64,000 nucleotides of DNA from Thiothrix nivea DSM 5205. Lineage in GTDB: Bacteria; Pseudomonadota; Gammaproteobacteria; Thiotrichales; Thiotrichaceae. The DNA is taken from positions 1,739,693 to 1,803,692 of the forward strand of contig NZ_JH651384.1 in assembly GCF_000260135.1 (NCBI RefSeq), given 5' to 3'. Of this stretch, positions 27,714 through 36,265 are shown one piece after another. How positions within the stretch are numbered: the first letter of the stretch is position 1; the number at the start of each line of letters is the position of its first letter. A program made the translations under genes and the position numbers. Below the pieces are notes generated by a model. It was not told the DNA's origin and did no database searches. It worked only from the letters and a program-made list of their open reading frames with translations.

Positions 27714-29258
27714 TTAGGGTACATCCAGATGGCTGGAGGCTACCCACACCAACCACAACACCGGAATGCCAATCAGGGTAGTAAAAGTGAAAAAGCCTGG
27801 GTAGCCAATTGCATCCACAATGGTTCCCGAATAACCACCAATCGTTTTTGGAAACAGGGTCATCAGCGAGCTGAACAACGCATACTGTACTGCCGTAAAC
27901 GACACACTGGTCAGGGATGACATAAAGGCAACAAACGCAGCACTAGCGAACCCCGCCGCCAGATTATCTGCCGTTACCGCCGTATACATGACCGGCACAT
28001 CATGCCCCGCATACGCCAGCCACACGAACACCAGATTGGTGAAAGCAGTCAGGACTGCCCCCAGCATCAGGGTGCGCATCACCCCGTAACGGGTGGCAAA
28101 CAGACCACCCAGAAAACCACCTGCGATGCTCACCACCACACCGAACGTTTTCACCGCCGTAGCGATTTCCGGCTTGCTGAAACCCAAATCCTGGTAAAAC
28201 ACATTGGAAATGACACCCGGCACAATGTCAGTAATACGGTACAAACCAATCAGCGCCAGTAATAGCAACGCGGTTTTCATTCCATACCGCTGGAAAAAGT
28301 CCTTGATCGGCTCCAGCCAAGTATCCCGCGCCATTCCCCGATTGACCACTCCCATGGATACCAGTAGCCAGCCAACCAGAGCAGCAACCGCAATCGCCAG
28401 CGTAAAGTGTATCGCCTCCAACCCAAAACCGACGAATGCATCCCCACCTGCCGCTGCCTGCAAACCTGCGAACCAGTCACTGCTGAAAAAAAATGCCGCC
28501 ACAAACCCGCCTGCCGCACAAGCGAACACCAATACCAGCCGGGAATAATCCATGACCGCATAATGATGCCGGTCTGACTGCCGGTGCTCGGGTTCGGGGA
28601 TAACCAGTGTGGTCACAACGCCTACCAGCATGGTCGCGGCCATGGCGAAATAAGTCCAACGCCAAGCCGTATAAAGGTAATGCCCTTTCTCAGACCCCAG
28701 CCAAGCAGCCAGGAACAAAGCCCCTGCCCCCGCCACGATCATACCCAGCCGGTAACCCGCGATATAGGTCGATGACATCATCGCCTGCAAACGGGTTTCC
28801 ACCGCCTCTATCCGGTAAGCATCAATGACAATATCCTGGGTTGCCGACGAAAACCCCAACAAAACCGCTGCCAGCGCCATCAGCGTCAGATTTTGCTGCC
28901 CCGCTGCCGGGTCAATAGACCCCATCAACACAATCGCCAACATGATGGATGCCTGCGCCAACAGCAACCATGCCCGACGTTTGCCCAGTGCTGCGGTCAA
29001 CACCGGCAATGGCAACTTGTCGACCAGCGGTGCCCACACAAACTTGAACGAATACCCCAGCGCCGCCCAACTGAAAAACGTCACCGCTTTGCGCTCGACC
29101 CCCGCCTCCCCCAACCACAGCGACAGAGAAGAAAAAATCAGCAGGATCGGAATACCTGCCGAAAAACCCAGGAACAACATCGTGATAACGCGCGGATGTA
29201 GAAAAGACCGCAGGGATTCAGCCCACCCCAGCGGCGGTGTCGTGGAAGCTTCAGTCAT
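27714..29258 (-). CDS. ampG: AmpG-type muropeptide permease (MFS)
   Basis: A 514-residue transporter with 12-14 membrane helices. MLFLGFSAGIPILLIFSSLSL, SWAALGYSFKFVWAPLVDKL and SSATQDIVIDAYRIE are AmpG signatures. It imports anhydro-muropeptides for peptidoglycan recycling, matching amgK-murU elsewhere in the window. The start is MTEASTTPPLGW at 29258; the frame upstream to 29384 has no family similarity. It sits between the glycosyltransferase and collagen-like genes but points away from the collagen gene. Confidence 0.85.
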   Translation of the reverse strand: MTEASTTPPLGWAESLRSFLHPRVITMLFLGFSAGIPILLIFSSLSLWLGEAGVERKAVTFFSWAALGYSFKFVWAPLVDKLPLPVLTAALGKRRAWLLLAQASIMLAIVLMGSIDPAAGQQNLTLMALAAVLLGFSSATQDIVIDAYRIEAVETRLQAMMSSTYIAGYRLGMIVAGAGALFLAAWLGSEKGHYLYTAWRWTYFAMAATMLVGVVTTLVIPEPEHRQSDRHHYAVMDYSRLVLVFACAAGGFVAAFFFSSDWFAGLQAAAGGDAFVGFGLEAIHFTLAIAVAALVGWLLVSMGVVNRGMARDTWLEPIKDFFQRYGMKTALLLLALIGLYRITDIVPGVISNVFYQDLGFSKPEIATAVKTFGVVVSIAGGFLGGLFATRYGVMRTLMLGAVLTAFTNLVFVWLAYAGHDVPVMYTAVTADNLAAGFASAAFVAFMSSLTSVSFTAVQYALFSSLMTLFPKTIGGYSGTIVDAIGYPGFFTFTTLIGIPVLWLVWVASSHLDVP

Positions 29259-29627
29259 GTAACGGATACCTTGCTGATGTTGTGCATTTATGACAAGGAC
29301 TGCATCATCAACGAAACGTTCCCGCTTGTAAACGCGAAAAACTCCCTGCGGCAAACCGCTTGTAAGTGAGTTTGCAACACTCATCCTCCCTCAAACGGCA
29401 TTTTTCAGACCTTGATACATACTCTTGAGCACACCACCGGTACAGCTACATAAAAATCCTGGGGCGTAAAGGATTTATTCCTGATGACAGCTATGGCTAC
29501 GGACATGCCGGATATGGATTTCCGACATCCCGCATCTCTTTTTGGACTCTCAAACTGTCATTACGGAATAAAAAGAGCGGCTGAAATGACTTCAGCCACG
29601 ACTTTTTAATGAGCAAAGGAGCATAAA
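29259..29627. other. Divergent intergenic region upstream of the collagen-like gene
   Basis: 369 bases with no gene. A possible promoter for the collagen gene is TTGAGC (29425-29430), 16 bases, then TACATA (29447-29452); this is a weak match and only a suggestion. A hairpin with a T-run lies near the 3' end (29579-29607), and the strong ribosome-binding site AAAGGAG is at 29615-29621. Confidence 0.35.
29579..29607 (+). terminator. 5'-leader hairpin with T-run before the collagen-like gene
   Basis: Stem GGCTGAA / TTCAGCC (29579-29585 and 29591-29597), loop ATGAC, followed 5 bases later by TTTTT, only 20 bases before the start codon. It has the form of a small intrinsic terminator, so it could attenuate transcription or simply protect the mRNA 5' end. 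Confidence 0.4.
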
Positions 29628-32600
29628 ATGCTTAATACAACATACGGCCCAAATTCGATGAGCAACAACTCAATCATCAGCGGGCAAGGTAGCAATACAA
29701 GTTCAACATCCGGTTCTGGCTCTTCTACTTCCAGCATGGGCGGTGGTTCAACTGGAATGCCAGGGATGAGCGGCGACACCACCGCACTCTTGATGAATCT
29801 CCTGAACATGATTTTGCAATTATTGCAGCAAATGCAAGGTAACCAGGGCGGCAACCAAGGCAACCAAGATGGTGACAATGGCAGCTGCGGTCAGAACGGT
29901 TCTGGTAGCGGTAACGGCACTGGCGGCTCCAGCGGCAGCACTGGCGGCTCCAACGGCAGCGGCAGCACTGGCGGCTCTACCGGCAGCGGCAGCACTGGCG
30001 GCTCTACCGGCAGCGGCAGCACTGGCGGCTCTACCGGCAGCGGCAGCACTGGCGGCTCCAACGGCAGCGGCAGCACTGGCGGCTCTACCGGCAGCGGCAG
30101 CACTGGCGGCTCTACCGGCAGCGGCAGCACTGGCGGCTCTACCGGCAGCGGTCACGGTCATGGCATGGGCAGCACTGGCGGCTCCAACGGCAGCGGCAGC
30201 ACTGGCGGCTCTACCGGCAGCGGCAGCACTGGCGGCTCTACCGGCAGCGGTCACGGTCATGGCATGGGCGGCACTGGCGGCTCCAACGGCAGCGGCAGCA
30301 CTGGCGGCTCTACCGGCAGCGGCAGCACTGGCGGCTCTACCGGCAGCGGTCACGGTCATGGCATGGGCGGCACTGGCGGCTCCAACGGCAGCGGCAGCAC
30401 TGGCGGCTCTACCGGCAGCGGCAGCACTGGCGGCTCTACCGGCAGCGGTCACGGTCATGGCATGGGCGGCACTGGCGGCTCCAACGGCAGCGGCAGCACT
30501 GGCGGCTCCAACGGCAGCAACAATGGCGTAGGTCATGGCCACGGTGGCAACAATGGCGTAGGTCATGGCCACGGTGGCAACAATGGCGTAGGTCATGGCC
30601 ACGGTGGCGCAACTGGCGCAACTGGCGCAACTGGCGCAACTGGCCCTGCAGGCAAGGATGGCGCTAACGGCAAAGACGGCGCAACTGGCCCTGCTGGCAA
30701 AGATGGCGCTAACGGCAAAGACGGCGCAACTGGCCCTGCTGGCAAAGATGGCGCTAACGGCAAAGACGGCGCAACTGGCCCTGCTGGCAAAGATGGCGCT
30801 AACGGCAAAGATGGCGCAACTGGCCCTGCTGGCAAAGATGGCGCTAACGGCAAAGATGGCGCAACTGGCCCTGCTGGCAAAGATGGCGCTAACGGTAAGG
30901 ACGGCGCAACTGGCCCTGCTGGCAAAGATGGCGCTAACGGTAAGGACGGCGCAACTGGCCCTGCTGGCAAAGACGGCACTAACGGCAAAGATGGCGTCGA
31001 CGGTAAGGACGGCACCAACGGCAAAGATGGCGTCGACGGTAAGGACGGTGCAACTGGCCCTGCTGGCAAAGATGGCACCAACGGCAAAGATGGCGTCGAC
31101 GGTAAGGACGGCACCAACGGCAAAGATGGCGTCGACGGTAAGGACGGCACCAACGGCAAAGATGGCGTCGACGGTAAGGACGGTGCAACTGGCCCTGCTG
31201 GCAAAGATGGCACCAACGGCAAAGATGGCGTCGACGGTAAGGACGGCACCAACGGCAAAGATGGCGTCGACGGTAAGGACGGCACCAACGGCAAAGATGG
31301 CGTCGACGGTAAGGACGGCACCAACGGCAAAGATGGCGTCGACGGTAAGGACGGTGCAACTGGCCCTGCTGGCAAAGATGGCACCAACGGCAAAGATGGC
31401 GTCGACGGTAAGGACGGTGCAACTGGCCCTGCTGGCAAAGATGGCACCAACGGCAAAGATGGCGTCGACGGTAAGGACGGTGCAACTGGCCCTGCTGGCA
31501 AAGATGGCACCAACGGCAAAGATGGCGTCGACGGTAAGGACGGTGCAACTGGCCCTGCTGGCAAAGATGGCACCAACGGCAAAGATGGCGTCGACGGTAA
31601 GGACGGTGCAACTGGCCCTGCTGGCAAAGATGGCACCAACGGCAAAGATGGCGTCGACGGTAAGGACGGCACCAACGGCAAAGATGGCGTCGACGGTAAG
31701 GACGGCAAAGACGGTGCTACCGGCGCAACTGGTTCCAACGGTGCTGACGGCAAAGACGGTGCTACTGGCGCTCAAGGCGCAACTGGTGCCAACGGTGCTG
31801 ATGGCAAAGACGGTGCTACCGGCGCAACTGGTGCCAACGGCGCAACAGGTACAGCGGGTCAAGGATTCTTTGATTGGTTCTCTGAAAATGTTGGCGATGT
31901 TGACGGTAACGGCTCTACCGACGCACTTGACGTCCAAGCTTGGCTGAAAGGTGACAAGGGCGACACTGGCGCAACTGGCGCTAACGGTGCTGATGGCAAA
32001 GACGGTGCTGACGGCAAAGACGGCGCAACTGGTGCCACCGGCGCAACTGGCGCTAACGGTGCTGATGGCAAAGACGGTGCTGACGGCAAAGACGGCGCAA
32101 CTGGTGCCACCGGCGCAACTGGCGCTAACGGTGCTGATGGCAAAGACGGCGTTGACGGCAAAGACGGCGCAACTGGCGCTAACGGTGCTGATGGCAAAGA
32201 CGGTGCTGACGGCAAAGACGGCGCTGATGGCAAAGACGGCAAAGACGGCGTTGACGGCAAAGACGGCAAAGACGGCGTTGACGGCAAAGACGGCGCAACT
32301 GGCGCTAACGGTGCTGACGGCAAAGACGGTGCTGACGGCAAAGACGGTGCTGACGGCAAAGACGGCGCTGATGGCAAAGACGGCAAAGACGGCGTTGACG
32401 GCAAAGACGGCGCAACTGGCGCTAACGGTGCTGACGGCAAAGACGGCGCAACTGGCGCTAACGGTGCTGACGGCAAAGACGGCGCAACTGGTGCCACCGG
32501 CGCAACTGGCGCTAACGGTGCTGATGGCAAAGACGGTGCTGACGGCAAAGACGGCGCAACTGGTGCCACCGGCGCAACTGGCACTAACGGTGCTGATGGC

Positions 32601-33224
32601 AAAGACGGCGCTGACGGCAAAGACGGCGCTAACGGTGCTGATGGCAAAGACGGCGTTGACGGCAAAGACGGCGCAACTGGCGCTAACGGCGCTGACGGCA
32701 AAGACGGCAAAGACGGCGCAACTGGTGCCACCGGCGCTAACGGTGCAACTGGTGCAACTGGTGCAACTGGTGCAACTGGTGCAACTGGTGCAACTGGTGC
32801 AACTGGTGCAACTGGTGCAACTGGTGCAACTGGTGCAACTGGTGCAACTGGTGCAACTGGTGCAACTGGCAACACCATGCCACCCATGCTCCAACCTGGC
32901 GACCACATGGGTAAAGCCAACAATGGTAAGGACGTGAAGCTGACCGACTGGAGCGGAGCCAATGACCAAAACGTAACGCTTTGGAAAAACTTCGGCGACG
33001 GTAAAGGTGACATCGTATACAGCGACTTCCGTAAACTGGACGATGGCTCCTGGGTTGCATCAGCCGGTAAAGAGTGGAGCTACTCCACTAATAGCTGGAA
33101 AAATGTAACCGACCAGAATGGTGATGGTTATGTACTGAAAATCGGTACACAAAATGCAGATGGTAGCTTCTCTTTCTGGGCAGATACCTCTTCATCCGCC
33201 ACCTTTGACGGCAAGCTGTATTAA
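29628..33224 (+). CDS. Collagen-like repeat protein with dockerin-like interruption
   Basis: 1,198 residues, starting at an ATG with a strong AAGGAG site 7 bases upstream. Layout: a Ser/Gly-rich N-terminus (1-100) with one amphipathic [16 protein letters not shown] segment; a [10 protein letters not shown] / GHGHGMGG repeat block (about 100-300), rich in His pairs that could bind metal; three [10 protein letters not shown] units; then roughly 240 collagen Gly-X-Y triplets (about 327-1080) of the types [12 protein letters not shown] and GVDGKD, which are rich in Lys-Asp. The triplets are broken once (about 741-775) by a segment with [17 protein letters not shown], a dockerin/EF-hand-like calcium loop. 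A unique 117-residue C-terminal domain follows ([28 protein letters not shown]). No Sec signal peptide is visible, so export, if any, uses another route. An intrinsic terminator follows. Confidence 0.93.
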   Translation: MLNTTYGPNSMSNNSIISGQGSNTSSTSGSGSSTSSMGGGSTGMPGMSGDTTALLMNLLNMILQLLQQMQGNQGGNQGNQDGDNGSCGQNGSGSGNGTGGSSGSTGGSNGSGSTGGSTGSGSTGGSTGSGSTGGSTGSGSTGGSNGSGSTGGSTGSGSTGGSTGSGSTGGSTGSGHGHGMGSTGGSNGSGSTGGSTGSGSTGGSTGSGHGHGMGGTGGSNGSGSTGGSTGSGSTGGSTGSGHGHGMGGTGGSNGSGSTGGSTGSGSTGGSTGSGHGHGMGGTGGSNGSGSTGGSNGSNNGVGHGHGGNNGVGHGHGGNNGVGHGHGGATGATGATGATGPAGKDGANGKDGATGPAGKDGANGKDGATGPAGKDGANGKDGATGPAGKDGANGKDGATGPAGKDGANGKDGATGPAGKDGANGKDGATGPAGKDGANGKDGATGPAGKDGTNGKDGVDGKDGTNGKDGVDGKDGATGPAGKDGTNGKDGVDGKDGTNGKDGVDGKDGTNGKDGVDGKDGATGPAGKDGTNGKDGVDGKDGTNGKDGVDGKDGTNGKDGVDGKDGTNGKDGVDGKDGATGPAGKDGTNGKDGVDGKDGATGPAGKDGTNGKDGVDGKDGATGPAGKDGTNGKDGVDGKDGATGPAGKDGTNGKDGVDGKDGATGPAGKDGTNGKDGVDGKDGTNGKDGVDGKDGKDGATGATGSNGADGKDGATGAQGATGANGADGKDGATGATGANGATGTAGQGFFDWFSENVGDVDGNGSTDALDVQAWLKGDKGDTGATGANGADGKDGADGKDGATGATGATGANGADGKDGADGKDGATGATGATGANGADGKDGVDGKDGATGANGADGKDGADGKDGADGKDGKDGVDGKDGKDGVDGKDGATGANGADGKDGADGKDGADGKDGADGKDGKDGVDGKDGATGANGADGKDGATGANGADGKDGATGATGATGANGADGKDGADGKDGATGATGATGTNGADGKDGADGKDGANGADGKDGVDGKDGATGANGADGKDGKDGATGATGANGATGATGATGATGATGATGATGATGATGATGATGATGATGATGNTMPPMLQPGDHMGKANNGKDVKLTDWSGANDQNVTLWKNFGDGKGDIVYSDFRKLDDGSWVASAGKEWSYSTNSWKNVTDQNGDGYVLKIGTQNADGSFSFWADTSSSATFDGKLY
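29930..30530 (+). repeat. Gly/Ser/Thr and GHGHG repeat block
   Basis: In-frame repeats based on a 27-bp motif GGCGGCTCTACCGGCAGCGG... alternate with GGTCACGGTCATGGCATG (GHGHGM) units. Four longer near-identical units of about 110 bp are visible. Length changes here would stay in frame. Confidence 0.85.
30608..32741 (+). repeat. Collagen Gly-X-Y coding repeats
   Basis: The DNA is built from 18- and 36-bp in-frame units encoding [24 protein letters not shown] and GADGKD triplets. Many units are identical at nucleotide level, implying recent expansion. The pattern breaks at 31848-31950, where the dockerin-like segment is encoded. Confidence 0.9.
32742..32867 (+). repeat. 14 tandem copies of GGTGCAACT
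   Basis: A perfect 9-bp tandem array, 126 bp, encoding (Gly-Ala-Thr)14 at the end of the collagen domain. The unit is a multiple of three, so slippage would change protein length without breaking the frame. Confidence 0.95.
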
Positions 33225-33268
33225 TAGCCGCGCCTTCAATACAGACTAGATATTTTATCTGATCTGGA

Positions 33269-33303
33269 AACCCGGCTTCTGTAACAGGAAGCCGGGTTTT
33301 TAA
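33269..33303 (+). terminator. Intrinsic terminator of the collagen-like gene
   Basis: Stem AACCCGGCTTC / GAAGCCGGGTT with loop TGTAACAG, followed by a run of T (GGGTTTTTAATTT). A strong Rho-independent terminator 45 bases after the stop codon. Confidence 0.92.
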
Positions 33304-33429
33304 TTTGGGAAAATAAAATCTTTCCGATAAGCAAAAACAAATAACAGATGTCTGGAATGGTATTAACTCTTTGTAATTGCTAATGTCAAGTTCAAGAGGA
33401 CAACCCATACAAAACCAAGAGGATACGCC

Positions 33430-33522
33430 ATGCGATTCAGTATTTTCACCACCACGCACACACCGGGTTTTATTAGTGAAGCACTCAATTCACTGACAGC
33501 CCAGACCTTTATCGACCGATAA
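33430..33522 (+). pseudogene. N-terminal remnant of a GT2-type glycosyltransferase
   Basis: A 30-codon open frame starting MRFSIFTTTHTPGF and ending LNSLTAQTFIDR before a stop. This is the typical first strand and helix of family-2 glycosyltransferases, cut off before the catalytic DXD. It has its own AAGAGGA site. It is most likely a decayed or truncated gene between the collagen gene and the intact glycosyltransferase; expression as a short peptide cannot be excluded. Confidence 0.5.
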
Positions 33523-33527
33523 CGGGT

Positions 33528-33562
33528 GGCAGTTCTCCTTAGGGAGGCTGCCGCTTTTCTTT
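33528..33562 (+). terminator. Hairpin with T-rich tail after the GT2 remnant
   Basis: Outer stem GGCAG / CTGCC with an inner CTCC / GGAG pair, followed by GCTTTTCTTT. It lies 20 bases before the next start codon and may terminate or attenuate read-through into the glycosyltransferase gene. Confidence 0.5.
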
Positions 33563-33582
33563 GACAACCGGAGGAATCAACA

Positions 33583-34686
33583 ATGAATGCAATCAAACCC
33601 AGTATTTGCCTGAACATGATTGTCAAAAACGAATCTGAAACCATCACCCGTTGCTTTGATAGCATCAAGAATTTCATCGACTACTGGGTAATCAGTGACA
33701 CAGGTTCTACTGACGGCACCCAGCAGGTCATCACCGATTATTTCAAACAGCACAACATTCCTGGCCTACTGATCGAAAACGAGTGGAAAAATTTTGGTTA
33801 CAACCGAACTGTGGCGATAGAACACGCATTGGGAAAAACCGATTATATCCTGATCATGGATGCAGACGACTTTCTTTCCAAAAGTGATACCTTCCGTTTC
33901 AACAAGTTGTCAGCAGATTGCTACATGCTGAAAATGCAGCGTAATGGTTTTTCCTATTACAACAACCGCCTTGTCCGTGGCAACCTACCCTGGAAATGGC
34001 ATGGCGTCTTACATGAATACCTCGACTGCCCCTTACCCCACAAAAGCGAGCAGTTGCCCGGCGACTATGCCATCCAGTCCACCACGGATGGCTCCCGCAG
34101 CCAAAACCCGGACAAATACAAAAACGACATCAAAGTGCTTGAAGCTGGGTTACAGGAAGAGCCAAACAATGCCCGCTACCAGTTTTATCTTGCCCAAAGT
34201 TACCGCGATGATGGCAACTTTGAGCAAGCCATCATCCAATACCAGAAACGCGCTGACATGGGCGGTTGGTCGGAAGAAGTCTTTTACTCCCTGCTGGAAG
34301 TTGCCCACAACAAACGTAGAACAGGAGTCTCGAATTTGGAAGTCATCGATGCCTATCTCAAAGCCCACCTATACCGCCCGCAACGGTTGGAAGCCTTGTA
34401 TGAAGCCATCAGAATCTGCCGCCAGAATCGATATTTCCAGCTCGGCTACCAACTTGGCCACACGATCAAGCAAACACCCCTCCCGGACGATGTATTGTTC
34501 CTCAGCAAATCCGTGTATGAGTGGGAATTGCTTGATGAGCTTTCCATATGCGCTGTATACGCCAGCCACCCAAAGGAAGCTGCCAACATGATGGAAACAA
34601 TCCTGCGCTCCCCCAGCTTGCCAGAAGAACAAAAGCCCCGGCTAAAAAGCAATCTGGAGTTTGCCCGTAGTCGCCTGCAAAACTGA
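33583..34686 (+). CDS. GT2-family glycosyltransferase with TPR-like C-terminus
   Basis: 367 residues with a good GGAGGA site. The N-terminal 230 residues are a GT-A fold glycosyltransferase: ICLNMIVKNESETITRCFDS, VISDTGSTDGT and the metal-binding IMDADDFL. The remaining part (about 190-360) is helical with TPR-type units such as NARYQFYLAQSYRDDGNFEQ then AIIQYQKRA. This architecture is common among enzymes that glycosylate peptides or proteins (SunS-like) and among cell-surface glycan enzymes. The location downstream of the collagen-like gene makes that protein a candidate acceptor, as inference. Confidence 0.82.
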   Translation: MNAIKPSICLNMIVKNESETITRCFDSIKNFIDYWVISDTGSTDGTQQVITDYFKQHNIPGLLIENEWKNFGYNRTVAIEHALGKTDYILIMDADDFLSKSDTFRFNKLSADCYMLKMQRNGFSYYNNRLVRGNLPWKWHGVLHEYLDCPLPHKSEQLPGDYAIQSTTDGSRSQNPDKYKNDIKVLEAGLQEEPNNARYQFYLAQSYRDDGNFEQAIIQYQKRADMGGWSEEVFYSLLEVAHNKRRTGVSNLEVIDAYLKAHLYRPQRLEALYEAIRICRQNRYFQLGYQLGHTIKQTPLPDDVLFLSKSVYEWELLDELSICAVYASHPKEAANMMETILRSPSLPEEQKPRLKSNLEFARSRLQN

Positions 34687-34702
34687 AATGAGGAGCCCAA
34701 AC

Positions 34703-34798
34703 ATGCCCGTAACAAAACCAATATCTGTGACAATGCCTGTTACATTCCAGTTCGGAATTGTGTGGCTCCACTTATCCGAAAAAACAACACATGGATAA
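34703..34798 (+). CDS. Possible short ORF, 31 aa
   Basis: MPVTKPISVTMPVTFQFG..., preceded by GAGGAG with 7 bases of spacing. No similarity recognised. It may be a small peptide, a leader, or a remnant of a gene lost between the two flanking genes. Confidence 0.2.
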   Translation: MPVTKPISVTMPVTFQFGIVWLHLSEKTTHG

Positions 34799-34873
34799 AC
34801 CCGACACATGACCTATTGCCCAACAAAGCCCAAACTCATAAAGGTCTACAATCAATATCAGGTTGGCTTTGGG

Positions 34874-36151
34874 ATGAAAACCCTCGAGGAATCCACGCTG
34901 GCAATTATTGGTCTGGGCTATGTTGGCCTTCCCTTAGCTGTCGAATTTGGCAAACACTGCCCAACCCTGGGGTTTGACATCAACCCCGCACGCATACAGG
35001 AATTGAAATCAGGCCAAGACCACACGCTGGAAGTCACTCCTGACGAACTCCAGCAAGCAACCCGGTTGCATTACACCGACCAGCTGAATGACTTGCGCGA
35101 CGCCAATGTTTTCATTGTCACCGTCCCCACCCCCATTGATGAACACAAACGCCCTGACCTTTCCTCCCTGATCAAGGCCAGCAAGAGCCTTGGCAGCATC
35201 ATCAAACCCGGTGATATTGTCATTTTTGAATCCACAGTCTACCCCGGCGCAACGGAGGAAGACTGCATCCCGGTCATCGAGCAGGTTTCCGGGCTGCGCT
35301 ATAACGTGGATTTCTTTGCCGGTTACTCCCCTGAACGTATCAATCCGGGTGACAAGGAACACCGCCTTACCTGTATCCGCAAGGTTACCTCAGGCTCCAC
35401 CCCCGAGGCTGCGGCGTTTGTCGATGCGCTTTACAGCAGTGTCATTACTGCCGGTACCCATTTGGCCCCCAGCATCAAGGTGGCGGAAGCTGCCAAGGTC
35501 ATCGAAAACACTCAGCGCGACCTGAACATTGCCCTGATCAACGAACTGGCCATCATCTTCAACCGCATGGGCATCGACACCGAAGCGGTACTGCAAGCCG
35601 CCGGTACCAAATGGAATTTTCTGCCATTCCGCCCTGGCTTGGTCGGCGGGCACTGCATCGGCGTAGACCCTTACTACCTGACCCACAAGGCCAAATCACT
35701 GGGTTACCACCCGGAAGTCATCCTCGCCGGACGCCGCATCAATGATGGCATGGGTGCTTACGTAGCCGCCCAAGCCATCAAAGCCATGGTCAAAAAGCGC
35801 ATCCAGGTGGAAGGCGCGAAAGTGCTCATCATGGGGCTGACATTCAAGGAAAACTGCCCGGATTTGCGCAACAGCCGCGTGATCGACATCATCAAGGAAC
35901 TGCGTGAATACAATATTGAAACCGATGTTTACGACCCTTGGGTTAACGCCGCCGAAGCCATGCGCGAATACGCCATTAACCCGCTCAACACCTTACAGGA
36001 TGGGCATTACGACGGCATTATCCTTGCTGTCGCACACGCGCAATTCAAGGCAATGGGTAGCGATGGAATCCATCGCCTGGGGCGAACCCAACATGTGGTA
36101 TACGACCTGAAGCACATACTGCCCCCATACAGTGCGGATCTGCGCTTGTAA
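34874..36151 (+). CDS. Nucleotide-sugar dehydrogenase (TviB/WbpA type)
   Basis: 425 residues from [20 protein letters not shown], which contains the NAD-binding Rossmann motif. The catalytic Cys lies in [13 protein letters not shown], and the fold is complete through [16 protein letters not shown] and the C-terminal UDP-binding domain. The closest relatives by motif are UDP-N-acetylglucosamine/galactosamine 6-dehydrogenases such as TviB, which make uronic acids for capsule or O-antigen. The frame is open to 34808, but that part lacks similarity. No other capsule gene is adjacent apart from the upstream glycosyltransferase. Confidence 0.85.
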   Translation: MKTLEESTLAIIGLGYVGLPLAVEFGKHCPTLGFDINPARIQELKSGQDHTLEVTPDELQQATRLHYTDQLNDLRDANVFIVTVPTPIDEHKRPDLSSLIKASKSLGSIIKPGDIVIFESTVYPGATEEDCIPVIEQVSGLRYNVDFFAGYSPERINPGDKEHRLTCIRKVTSGSTPEAAAFVDALYSSVITAGTHLAPSIKVAEAAKVIENTQRDLNIALINELAIIFNRMGIDTEAVLQAAGTKWNFLPFRPGLVGGHCIGVDPYYLTHKAKSLGYHPEVILAGRRINDGMGAYVAAQAIKAMVKKRIQVEGAKVLIMGLTFKENCPDLRNSRVIDIIKELREYNIETDVYDPWVNAAEAMREYAINPLNTLQDGHYDGIILAVAHAQFKAMGSDGIHRLGRTQHVVYDLKHILPPYSADLRL

Positions 36152-36265
36152 CTAGACCGCTCAGCTTAAAAATGCCCTTTGTTGGCGAAAATTCATTTTA
36201 TAGCCATTTTCAGCAGGGTATCATGTCGGTTGCAAATTCAAATAACGTTATAACAATACCAAGCC

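Noticed and set aside
29930-32867. Regular repeats that could be mistaken for a CRISPR array
   Set aside because: Units are contiguous and in frame, with no unique spacers and no cas genes.
29820-32969. Very long open frames on the minus strand and in other frames across the collagen-like gene
   Set aside because: They arise from the low-complexity repeat composition of the real gene. The plus-strand frame has a strong ribosome-binding site, collagen triplets and a unique C-terminal domain.
36152-36265. Sigma-54 promoter upstream of pilB
   Set aside because: A TGGC is present but no GC pair at the required spacing.
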